A stretch of DNA of 64,000 bases from Himantopus leucocephalus (taxonomy: Eukaryota; Chordata; Aves; Charadriiformes; Recurvirostridae). This document shows, in pieces, positions 36,825 to 48,400 of this stretch (within the stretch, counting starts at the first letter, position 1; every line of letters starts with the position of its first letter). The notes under the pieces were generated by a model that saw only the letters and a program-made list of their open reading frames with translations, searched no databases and was not told the DNA's origin. The position numbers and the translations under genes are program-made. The stretch spans positions 18,639,741 through 18,703,740 of the forward strand of contig RSEF01000031.1 in NCBI GenBank assembly GCA_003993805.1, written 5' to 3'.

Positions 36825-38477
36825 GGTGATTACTGTAAGAAGCTCAGCATACTGCAGTACCTTCATCACCCAGGAAGGGAGGCAGTGTCAGTATCAGGTC
36901 ATTTTGTTCTGTTGGGTTTCTGTCATCATCTTTTGGAAGAATTTCTTGCTCAATGTGTCTCTTAGTATTTATTTCTTTCTATCTTTTTAATTTATGAGTT
37001 CTCCTGATGAACTTCTTGAGAATCTTCACCTGCCTGTGACAACAGTTTCTTGAATACTAACCTGGGGCTGTGTCCTTCTGTGGATCATGACAATTGTGAG
37101 ATGACTTACAAGAATGTTAAGTAGCTGCATTTTGCTTTAGGAAGCATACCAGGCTGTCATTTTGAATCTGTGAGGAGGCATAGGTATGTTACGGCTCATC
37201 TCCTGTGCTTTATTTCAGTACTTCCTACTGAGAGTCTGTGAATGAAACTGCGTTCTGTATTAAACAAAGTTACCCCTCCACTATGAGAAAGAGAACAAAT
37301 GTAGCAACAACAGTTGTGGTGTTTCCCTGGTTTTAGAAGAAAATACGTGGCCACAAAACCTGCTGATCGAGAGGGGTCATACCATTCTGGCAGCGATCTC
37401 CAGTCTCAGGCTTTGATGTTCCTCCAGTGATGAGTTTGTGGCAATAAATACGATCCCCTCTGAGCTTAAGTTATGTTGTCAGGTTAGTTTACTACACAAA
37501 ATGGGGGAAGTTGAGTGAAGAATCAGGATTTGCATCACAGTGCAAGTGCAAAATATTCCATATCAAATCACTTGTTCAAGCAGACTTCTCTAACCACTTT
37601 TTTCTACTGTTGTGATATTAAACTGTATGTGCCTTGTAACCTGGCTCTTCTGATTTACACTTTCAGTTTCTGAATGCAAAACCCCCCTGCATCTACAAAA
37701 TGGGATTCATTGTCTTGGCTCCTGAAATGTATTCAAAGAAGTACTACAGGATCCATTCAACGTTTATTTGGAGCAGTCATAAAAGCAGAGGAAATACACA
37801 CTTTCAGCAGTACAAAGGAGTCCTCCTCTCCTGAGAACTACTGAAATGTAAAGCAAAGGTGGCTGACAATAACGTTCTGGAGATAATAGACAGAAATTGG
37901 CCTACTGGGCTGGAGTCTTCACTCTTGATGGCTCAAGAAACTCCAGAGGATAGAAAAGACAGAAGTTATGGCACACCTGTTTCCCATAAAGGAACTTTGT
38001 GATACATTTAACTGATAAAAAATACAGTCTAGGTAGCATTATGTCCCTGGGGCCCTATTAAGATCTGTTAATTCGGTAAGGAGTCCAGATCTTTGTCAGT
38101 ATCAGGCTATACTGATTTTTGAATCATGTCTTCCAAGCTGTCTTGGGAAGTCATGACATTGCTTTACAGGCTTGTGTACCCCCGAGTCTGTGCTTTAGTT
38201 TAACTGATCAGGTCAACAAGGCAGCACTGAGGCAAGGCACACTTTAGCCATCAGACTCTTCTAGCATAGTTCATCCTGTAGTAATTTTTCCAGGGAAAGT
38301 TGTACCAGTTGTTTGAATGTACACAGTTCTCTGTGTTTAAATCAAGAATAAGTTGAATTCATACAGATGAAACATCTATTTAAAATATATCATCCAATTT
38401 AAGTCCCAACACCTAAACAGGTGAGCTTGTTAAAGAGGCTCTGTTCCTATACAAGGAATATAGGGAAACATATGAAT
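36825..38477. other. Unique non-coding sequence
   Basis: About 1.65 kb of AT-rich sequence between the pyrimidine tract and a CR1 fragment. I see no gene, repeat or supported regulatory element in it. Confidence 0.5.
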
Positions 38478-39155
38478 CTCAGCATCACAAAACAGTTGAG
38501 ATTGGAAAGAACGTCTGGAGATTGTGTAGTCCCATCCCACTGCTCAAAGGAGGATGAACTAAATCACGTTGCTCAGAACCACATCCGGTCAGATTTTGAC
38601 TATTTCCAAGAATGGAGACTAAACCTCCATGGACAACCTGTTCCAGTTTTTGGCCACCTTCTTCTGTCTACATGACTGCTCATGTATTTGACTTTGTGCC
38701 CATTGTCCTGTCCCTGGTACCCCCAAGAAGAGTTTCAGTCCCCTTTCTTTACTCACTCCCTCCCCTCCTACCAGGCATGTATACACACCAATAAGATCCC
38801 CACCTTGAGCCTTCTCTTCTCCAGGCTAAACAGTCCCAGATATCTCTGTCCCTGTATGGCAGATGCTTCAAGCTCCAAGCCCTTAATCTTTTTCACAGCC
38901 CTCCACTGGACACACTCCAGTATGTCCATGTCTCTTTTGTACTGGTGAGCCCAGAACTGGACACAGCACTCCAGGTGTCTCACACCAATGCTGAGTACGG
39001 GGGAAGGATCACCTCCTTCAACTTGCAATACCTTTCCTAATGCAGCCCAGGATGCTGTTGGCTGTCTTTGCCCAAAAGGGCACACTGCAGGACTACATTC
39101 ACCTTCATTTCTGTGAGGACCACCAGGTCCTTTTCTGCAGAGCTGATTTTCAGCT
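38478..39155 (-). mobile_element. CR1 LINE 3' portion, longest copy in the window
   Basis: Minus-strand CR1 of about 680 bp, from its 3' end (near 38478) back into ORF2. The frame at 38768-39085 gives the characteristic order 'HLE.CVQFWA.QYK.DM.ILE..Q.RA.K.IKGLE', then '[11 protein letters not shown]', typical of the CR1 reverse transcriptase C-terminus. Further 3', the frame breaks, and the element ends in a decayed tail. Substitutions and shifts make it inactive. Its 5' side fades in the region encoding the 'EKDLVVL' motif at about 39110-39155. Confidence 0.93.
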
Positions 39156-42100
39156 TGTTGAGTCCAAATGATTAAACCAAAACAGGTGTGGTATTGCCCA
39201 GAGTTATCTCACATATAACTCTCTATAAAATTGATCATTGCTGCAAATGCTTAAGTAGGTGTATGTAAGCAGTGCAAAATTATTATTTATTTAACTGTAA
39301 AATTAATGTTTCATGTTTTACAGTGGTCAGGATTACACTTTCAGGTGTCAATAGCTGCCTAAATGACTGACATTTCCAAACATGCAGCAGGAAAATACAC
39401 AACTGTAATAGTTAAAACTACTCGGGTACTGGGATGCAGAATAACTTAAATTATCAAATATCCTCTGCCACAAACTGAGTTTGTATTTTGTCTTATGAGT
39501 TTACCTGCAGCTATGGTAAATCAATTCTTCAGCTGGATCTTACTTTATTCCCTTTATATCAAAATCTAAGTATGACCTACATGTCTATTAGGGGTGACTT
39601 TCCAGACTCACTTCTACTTAGCCACCATCTGGGCATTTCATACAAAAGCTTTGACAGCAAATAGGTAAAAAAAAATCTTAAAAAAATAACAACATTATGT
39701 GTTATGCTATTTAAAGCACATAAAAAGAGTGGGAACAAAAACCCGTGCACAACCCACACACACACTTTAAGAAACGATAGAAGAAAAACCCAACTAAAAT
39801 GCCTTTAACTTTTAAAAAGAAAAACCAATGGAATCTACTGCTTGAATGAAGCAGGGCTGACAGAGGAGGTGCTGAGCTTTTCCTGCCCCGAAGGGATGGT
39901 CCGTTTGACCAGGTGAGCAGGCTGTCTCCCAGCAGAATTTCACCACTTGAGAACCATCACTCCCCACCACCATTCTGCCCCTAGCACATACTGATGATGC
40001 TGCTGAGAGTGGCACACGCCAAGAGACTTCCACCTACTTCTTGCCTCTAGCTGTCTTGATATCTTCCAAACAGAGAAACATAAAGGGCAAAAACACATGA
40101 TTTGTGTAGGGAACATAGGCAGATGGATAAGGGTTGAACTGCAGCCTCCTAAGCTTGGTAGCTGGAGCACATGATGCAATCTGTTCTGTGAAGCATCCTT
40201 TTTCATGTTATTTCTGGCTGTTTCTGCAATGTGTCATCAAATGCTATTCATACTATGAAGCGCAATGATTGCATTGCTTTTTTTTTTTTCCCCTCAAGCT
40301 TGCCATGACTATTAATTAAATAGCATGTGGGCTACAATTGTCTTTAATCTAAAATGCAAAATTGAGTCCTACCTGCACAGGGGAACCACCATGGTAGAAA
40401 ACGCTTTGTTTTTTCTCTCATGAACCATGCTATCAGTTCTAAGGTCCATTAATGTAATGGTCATGCAAATATAAACATGAACAACTGAAAATACACAGTT
40501 TGTCTTCTCTTTGGTCAGAACCATGAAAAATGAAAAGATTTTAGTCTTTACCTCAAATTTCAAAATTATTCAGGTTTTGTAACTGCTGCTATGAGAGTGA
40601 TCCTTGCCTCCTCCATTCCCTGAACCTCACATTCAGCACTTCCTCATTCTTCGAAAAGAAGTACCAGACAGGTACAGCTAAACAAGTTGTGTTGTGACTT
40701 CCTGGCTTCCTGGCTTTGGCCTGTGAATATCTTTGGCACGTAGTGACAGCTAAGTTCATGTTGCATACTTTCCTAGTAGCATATATCTCATACTCAATAT
40801 TTAGTTCTCATGATATCTGTAGGATCTTTCATTGAGACTCCTACAAATTCTCACTAAGTTTTAAATTTGCTACGGAGTTCTGAAGTTATTCAAGAAAGAG
40901 GCGGGATAGATAGCTTGTTCTCATTATCTTAGTTTCCCAAGGAAACAAGACTGAATAATTCAAATGCTTTTCCTACTGCTGTCCTGAGAGAAGGAAAGCA
41001 AAAGTGCAGAAATTTACTAATAAAGGCAGCAAACTACTAGAAAAAAAAGTTAGGATGCACTATGCCATCATAGGTTCAATATACCTTAGTGAATACGTAA
41101 GTAATCAGGACTGAACTTGGTCTACTGGGTTTTCTCAAGGAACTGTAGATTCTGCTAAGGAACTTCATGAATAATGCTACTCCATTGCTTTCCTCTCATA
41201 AATCTGGAAGAAAAGTGGCACAGCTTGCCTAGAAACTGGGTTTGACGTAACTTCTGAGACGCAAAGGTGGTGTTTCTAAAGGTTGTATTTTTCTAAAGGT
41301 TTTACATTGAGTCTTTCCAAATGAAACATTACTTCCACTTCAGAATGACACCACTGACCCAAAAGAGTCTTCAGAGCAACGCCTTCCCCTGAGTGTCACC
41401 TTTTCATTCTGTTTCTCAATATCTTGCTCACTTTCCCCATCAGTTTTAAAATTGGGAACACTTCTCCAAATAGAATATCAGATATTCAGGTATTTTAAAT
41501 GTAAATTCAAGTGCTCTACACTGTGTAGCAGAATTATACTACTGCATCTGAAGCAGTAACACTATTCCCATCCTTTTTTGTGGAGCCAGGACATGAGCTG
41601 AAATGTTTCCAAGCCCCCCCTCACCCTGAGGCCTGGCTGGGGGAACACCCATTGGTGACCAGCCCCATGGCAGGCTCCTGCTCTTGGCCACCTGTGTTTT
41701 GCTCTGACTGTGTGTGCTGCTCCCAGGAGGTCACAAGGGTGGTTTCACCTGCACATCATCTCCTTTCCCCCCTCCCACAGTCCCTCAAGTTCTTGTTGAA
41801 AAAGCTTTCATTCTGTCATTTGCTTTTTAGTCAGTTATTTTCAAGTGATTGCAGTGCTTCTCACAGACATGCCTAGAAATCTCAACTGCAGCAAGTTTCG
41901 TTGTTGTGTACAGAATAAAAATATTTGTTGACTAGTTCTGAAATGTCCTACATAAAATGAGTTTATTACCTATAATCGTCACTTTAGAAAAATTTCTTTC
42001 CTTCTTGATTTCTTTGTCAGGATCTGATGAAAAAGACTTTTCCCAATCTGAAAGTCAAAGTTGCCCCCCCCCCCCCAAAAAATAAAAAAAATGCCTCGAA

Positions 42101-42535
42101 CACTTGTCAATCAGGACTGTACCCATGTGATAGATTCAGCCTTTTTATTCTTCAGCCTTTTATTATTATGTGTACAGCAACACCAGAAGGGCTAACCATA
42201 CATCACCCACTGTGTCTTATAGCGCCAGTGACCAACAAGGTGGGTTCTACCTACAGGAGCTTATAAACTAAACATGAGAGGGCATGCAGGTCAGATAAAG
42301 AGAAATGTTGAAGCAAAAGACAAAGCTGGGAAAGGAGACCAAGGAAGATTTGGCAGGCTAATATATTTTTGCAGTAGTCTTTCCTGATGAATATTTGCAA
42401 TAGGATCATGTACTGTTTGAAGCAGGGAAACGTAATTTTTTTGCACAAGAAAGATCGATACAAAAGGTGTTAAATAAAGATGTCCCACAAAAAAGAATCT
42501 AGCAGTTTTAGGAAATGTGTAAATAAGTACTGTAT
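39156..42535. other. Unique non-coding sequence
   Basis: About 3.4 kb without recognised gene or transposon. It contains a T10 run at about 40279-40290 and a 13-base C run at 42064-42076 followed by A-rich sequence. Open frames (41580-41876 plus, 42291-42614 minus) have no recognised domain; the second crosses the G-rich tract. Confidence 0.5.
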
Positions 42536-42572
42536 GGGGGGAGGGGGAGGGGGAGGAGGGAGGGAGGAAGGA
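42536..42572. repeat. G-rich purine tract, quadruplex candidate
   Basis: Runs of six, five and five G separated by single A, followed by GG, GGG, GGG and GG runs also separated by A. Single-nucleotide loops between runs of three or more G are the most stable arrangement known for G-quadruplexes, so this plus-strand tract is a strong structural candidate. No promoter or gene is recognised beside it. Confidence 0.65.
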
Positions 42573-42782
42573 AAAAGCTCTGTGTTTTGAATTTACGTGG
42601 ACAGATTTGTCCACACTGTCTGAGAAATAGCTTGTTGGGTCTCAGTTTGATCTTCAGGCAAGATCTTTATGAGGACGTATTAGAGTGAGGCTGAGAATTT
42701 CAGTTAGATGAGAAAGAGACTAAAATTTATTTGCTGTGTATTTGTTCTTTCCATGTAATGACCTACTGGATACTGAATACTC

Positions 42783-42885
42783 ATTAATCACAGACATGTT
42801 GGGTTGGAAGGAACCTCTGGAGATCATCTAGTCCTGCCTCCAGTTCAAAGCCAGGTTGTGTTCAACACTAGGTCATTTTATCTAG
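42783..42885 (-). mobile_element. Short CR1 LINE 3' terminal fragment
   Basis: About 100 bp recognisable by the 'gttggaaggaacctctggagatcatctagtcc' arrangement, which is the minus-strand CR1 3' UTR, followed by a decayed 'caggttgtgttcaacactagg' section. It has no coding capacity. Similarity fades by about 42885. Confidence 0.8.
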
Positions 42886-44959
42886 ATGTGATAGCAATTC
42901 CACAAAATCTCTAGGCAAAACCATTGCAGTGTTGCACCAACCACCAACACAGCCAGGACAACAACATAAGATAAACCAGTGGCTGGGAGGTCAACTCAAG
43001 TAAACTGAAGTTAGACAAATTTTTAAACACTGAACTCATCTTTTAAACAGTGAGAATGTTTAATCACTAGAGCAAGATTTCAACTGAAGTGATGAATGCT
43101 CCATTTCTTGTTGTATTCAAGCACAGACTGCTTTTCTGGCATACATTTTAACATGTACGAGGTATATGTTACTGAAGTCCAAAGTATCAGGCTCTGAACA
43201 GGGATAAGGGAGAAAAATTTAATGTTATATGATGTAGGGGAGATCAGGGAAAATTATGCTTATTCTTCATTCATCCCATCTACGAATTAATACACGTACA
43301 GAGATTGTGTGCACAAAAATGTGCACTAGTATGTCTGACTTGGTCATTTTTATGCTGTCTCATTTGTGGGTGCATATTCTGAACATCTGGATTCTTTCAT
43401 TGCTCCGCAGGGGTCACAAAGTAGCTTTAATGTGGCGTCACTTACGCTCAAGGGGTGAACTTCAGAGCACAGCACACCGTCTGCAAGAGATCTGTAAGAA
43501 TTTCTGTGTCTTTAAAAAAATCTCCTGAATCATAAGCTTGTCCTACTTCTGGAAATTCATTAATGATTGCTTATTTAGCATAATGACTCAGTGCCTTTCT
43601 CATCACTAAAAAAGGTCCTTCCAAAATAATGTAGTCTTGTTGGCTGGGCATTGTCCAGTTTGCTGCGCCAATTTTTAAACACGACTTCTGAGATCCTGAA
43701 ATGTGCCAGAAGATAAGTATTTGCCCAGTGATGATTTTCTGGCAACTTGCACTAGCACTGAGGTATCATAAAGTACAGGATTGATTCTAATTATCGTCTG
43801 TAGCATGTCCCACACTAGAATCCTAAATTTTCCAGACAGGATAATGACACCTGATAGCATGGAAATAACTTTAGGCTTCTAGTTTCCATTAAAGGCCAAT
43901 CTTGCTATTTTTTTTTTCTTTTCATCTTTCCTGTTAAGTTGGAGCAAAACAAACCTACAAAACAGCAATTTTAATTTTTAGGATAGGGCCTTGTTTTCTG
44001 AAAAATGAAGTCAGATGTCTAAATATCATATTAAAAAAGACACCTGATCTTTTCACTGAGAGCAACTAAAGTCACAGCTGATGCTGCATTGTAACACTAC
44101 TTTAAATAAATTAGAAAGCAAAGCACTGAAAAATCAAACACAACCTTCGTGAGAAATGAACTTTTCTAAGTGGTTTTATAAAGACATTAACGAGGTTTGC
44201 ATTGTTCTGTTATGGTAATTTTGCTAAAAATCAACTAGTTTCCTTCAGCCAAAATTACTTTTGTTCAGACAAAAAAGAAAATAATAATAAGTCAGATTTT
44301 AAGCCAGTGCAAATGGTCTTAGTTCTTTTGAAGTCAATGGATTTATCCCAATTTCTGCTAGCTAACAATGAAGTGCAACTGTCCACTACTAAACAATGCC
44401 CACATTATGGCTTACCACTCTTAAGTGGCAGAAGCTTCTTGGCAAGCATCATGTGTTACTTGTATTACTTTACAGGACAGCTTTTATTTCTGTTTTTTGC
44501 CTCAGTGGGACATTCTACCAATGATGCGGGCTGTGTGTCCAGCATCCGTCTGAGTGTGCTGCCTGCTTTTGGTTATTTCTAACAGTAGCTCTTCACCATC
44601 CCTCCTCTTAGCCTTAAAAGGAGATCTATGAGCAGACAAAGCACTTGTGGGCTTCAAAAACTTCCTGTAAGAGATGAAAGCAGCCCTTAAATCTTGAGAA
44701 CTGGGGGAAGCTAAAAAGGAGGTATATTATTTCTCTGAATCCTGGACTATGTCTTATCTCATGATGTGTGTACACAAGGGGACAATGTGAGGGCTGAGCA
44801 AACCACTTCTGTGTGTGGCATTTCATGACTTAAAGTCTTAATGTTTTCCTAGCTTACCCATTTCTCTTTTGATGTGCTTTTACGTATTCCATGAAGCTCC
44901 AATTTCCAAAGGTTTCCATCTCCTATAGCCACCTTAATCCTTCAATAGCAACTGCTTGG
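42886..44959. other. Unique non-coding sequence
   Basis: About 2.1 kb, AT-rich, without recognised gene or repeat. Includes a 126-codon open frame at 44202-44582 on the plus strand with no recognised domain or splice support. Confidence 0.5.
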
Positions 44960-45416
44960 GGAATCATAGCATCATCTAAGTTGGAAGGGACCTTTAAGAT
45001 CATTGAGTCCAACCATCAACTTAACACTGCCAAAACCACCACTAAGCCATGTCCCTAAGCACCAAGTCTACCTGTCTTTTAAATGCCTTCAGGGATGGTG
45101 ACTCCACCACTTCCCCGGGCAGCCTGTTCCAATGTTTGATAACCCTTTCTGTGAAGAATTGTTTTCCTAATACCCAATCTAAACCTCCCCTGGCCTAACT
45201 TGAAGCAGTTTCCTCTTGTCCTATCTCTTGTTACTTGGGAGAAGAGACCAACTCCTACCTCGCTACAACCTCTTTTCAGGTAGTTGTAAAGAGTAATAAC
45301 ATCTCCCCTCAGCCTCCTTTTCTCCAGGCTAAACAACCCCAGTTCCCTCAGCCACTCCTCATAAGACTTGTTCTCTAGACCACTCATCAGCTTCATTGAC
45401 CTTCTCTGGACATGCT
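44960..45416 (-). mobile_element. CR1 LINE 3' portion, relatively intact
   Basis: Minus-strand CR1 of about 457 bp including the 3' terminus (aatcatagcatcatctaag at 44962). The frame at 45079-45396 is open for 105 codons and contains '[21 protein letters not shown]', 'YLK.G' and '[18 protein letters not shown]', all hallmarks of the ORF2 C-terminus. Its 3' end uses the 'ggaagggacctttaagatcat' form, whereas the copies at 38478 and 42783 use a 'ctctggagat' form, so at least two CR1 subfamilies are present. No stop interrupts this piece, which suggests a younger insertion than its neighbours. Confidence 0.95.
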
Positions 45417-48400
45417 AATGGGAATAATTTTTCAGCAGGAGCTGACTAAGACTCCCCATTGACAGGTGCTAGTAGCAGGGAGCAGTTGAGTTAGAGGAAG
45501 GGTTTAATTCTCTACTTGTTCTAATTATCAGAAAGGTGCAGCAATTTCTTTGATGGAGTATCTTCAAAAAGGTGCCAGTTCCCAACACAGGAGAAAGTGG
45601 GTGAAGCAAAAAAAGGAAATTGGGAATTTCTCTGTGTTGAGTTCAGTGCAATTCTGTCCCTTCTGCTATTCATGAAGCAAGCAACGGCTTCACCATCTCA
45701 AGAGACCAGATCACCACACTCCTTTCCCATGGCATGAGCAGGTAAGAAAGGTACTTTGATATTAAAACCCTGCTTTCAGATGGGTGACAAATCTCAGCCT
45801 GTCAGTTGTCTCACTGTCAGCAGGCATCCATCTGTAAGATACAGAGCAAACAAGGGTTCTTCGGAAATAAATGAGACCAGGACATTCACGTTCTTCTGAG
45901 CTGTGCCAGTCCTACTCATCCAGGTATTGACTTACATTAACACATGCCCTGTAACCAGCCTGCACAAAAAATGAGACTGCCTGCTCCTTCTGAAAAGAGC
46001 ACTTCAAACAAATATGAAAGAAGGGAAGCAGAGGGAGGTTGCAATGCGGTTTCCAGACCACATTTGGCCGTGATGAGATTTCGAAGCATGTCTCCTTACT
46101 TCTATCTTTCAGGAGAGGATAGATACAATAGTATACTTAGGGCACAATAAGTGCCTGTGAGTGACATGGCACACATTTGTTTGAGGAAACTTGTCCCTAC
46201 ACTTGCACTGTTGCAGTGTGGGCTCTCAGCCTCCCCACCTGCCAAATAAATCCTGCAGAAACGTCATATGTTGAGTGTCTGTTTCCTGCTAAGCAATGCC
46301 CTGTGACCCTTGGGAGGAGGAACCTCTTTCCTCTCAGTTTTACTGTGCTACTCTGTGTCCTCTGGGTGAGAGTCAAGAGTGTTGCTCCGTTGAATGGTCT
46401 TGGACTGAAACCCCAGGTAGGAAGGAAGCAGCATGCAGCATCTTTTGTCAGAGATAAAATGTAATTAGCTTGGAGGATGTGTGAGTAAAGGAAGCTTACA
46501 GGAAAGCAGAATCACGTGACTCTGATGAAGCATTTAAGGGCACTTGTTGTAAAAATAGGGCAAAGTAAGTTAGAATGCAGGAAAGCTGGAGTCCTTAGAC
46601 ATAGCCTGTCAGTGTAGCCCAGATCTCACAACCTATAAAAATGTACCATTAGCCCCTGTGAAACAGAGAAGGTGGTTGCGATGTTTTTATTGTGTTCACA
46701 TATGAAGTCATAGCAACTGGAGATCTAAGCTGTGCACCTATGTTATTTTGAAGATGTAAACCAAAAAATGACATTTATAATAATACATCGTTATATAGAA
46801 CGGCATGCCTGCATGTAATTTTCAGTAAGGACAAATAAAGGATGGTTTGAATCTGTCTGGAATTTATATTTGTTGTTGGTATCAATGATTTTCAGTATCA
46901 AATCCGGATTGTTTAGTTTCAATTCTAGTCTAATTAGTTTATTGATATAATGCAGTCAAACTCTTCTCACTTATACGGTCCTTCTGCAAATGAACGATGT
47001 AGTAATGTCCTATGTTGATAAAAATATCAAGGTAACGCTTACTTAATTAGGAAAATTTTGTCTTAGCAGATTTGCATGTAGTTCTGGCAGTTTCAGTATT
47101 TCATTCAACCCATATCATGACTGAGATTGACACCATAGGTAGACAAGGCATATTACATTTGAATAAGGACGAAGCAAAAGTCAGAGGAGGAGCTGAATGA
47201 AGTTCAAAATGACTTACAGCAAAGTGCCTTTCCCAGAAGGTCAGCTTACTAAGTTCATTTCACAAGGGATATTTTTGGCAATTTGGAAATTTCATTTATA
47301 ACGACCTGCTTAGATGTAATGTGGAAATTGGAAGTAACAGCCACAGCTCTGTAAACAGGAGAAGTCTGGTCTAATGTCACATTATAATACAATTTGGGTT
47401 AATTATGCCACAAACAGAACAGAATTTTGGCCACATAAATTGATAACTACATAGCAATTAAAGATGTCAAAGTGACTTCAAAATGTGTTATTTTTATCCA
47501 TTAAGATATATGCTTGTTTATATCAATGCAGAATAATTTTAGCTCTGCTCTCCCTGTGTTGCAAAATTAAAAAGCATTTGATAAAAATATCTCCCAACAA
47601 TGGGTGAAAGGTTCAATAGACATTTCAGGGATTTTCTGATATCAAGACTATTCAGATAGATATTTGCTTTAACATATGAGAAAAGGTATGTGAAACTTCT
47701 GCAGGATTATTTATAAGATCTAAGTAGACCAGAGCTGTTCCCTGTGGATCCCCACTTCCTCTGCGTGTTCAAGCTATGCTTAGTGCAAGGTTGGAGAGCA
47801 GCCATCATCACAGCTCCAGGAAACTGAGGTGACCAGCCAGTGACCGGGGGCTGCTCTCTCCCTCACAGCAGATCAAGAGCTGTTCTGGTGTGCTCCCAGC
47901 TTCCTCATCAGGATGTCATGATACATCCAAGCCATGAGCCATTTCCTTTGATTGCACCTCCTCTGCTAATGGTTGGTTAGATAAGGGATATTATACAGCC
48001 TCCCAATCTCTTTGATGGACACAGTTTATCAAAGGGACGTCCTACCCTTCCTCGTGCAACTAGGACTATGTGGTGCAGTGTACGTGCTCCCAGTCATGGG
48101 ACATTGAGCTGTCCAGGCAGTTCCGCTTCTGCTAAGGAAATCCCTGGTGGTGGTGAGGTGTTGGCACAGGTCCCAAATTTGGCACCAACACAGAGTCACA
48201 GTGATTTTTAGAATTCATGTGGTACTTGACCCCCAAAAGTTTTCTCATTTCTGGCCTGGATACCTTAGGCTTATGCCTGTTTATTCACAGCAGCTATAAA
48301 ATCATCCTCATTAGTGATCACAATCACTCATTTAAAAATGACACTGAAATTAAATGAAGGTGGCAAATATTCACAGATACCACTCTGTATGATAGTGTGA

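Noticed and set aside
36429..36965. Frames of 178, 123 and 128 codons encoding poly-Leu/Phe, poly-Ser/Phe and poly-Lys/Glu
   Set aside because: All are translations of the C/T simple repeat, which cannot contain stop codons in most frames. They are composition artefacts, not proteins.
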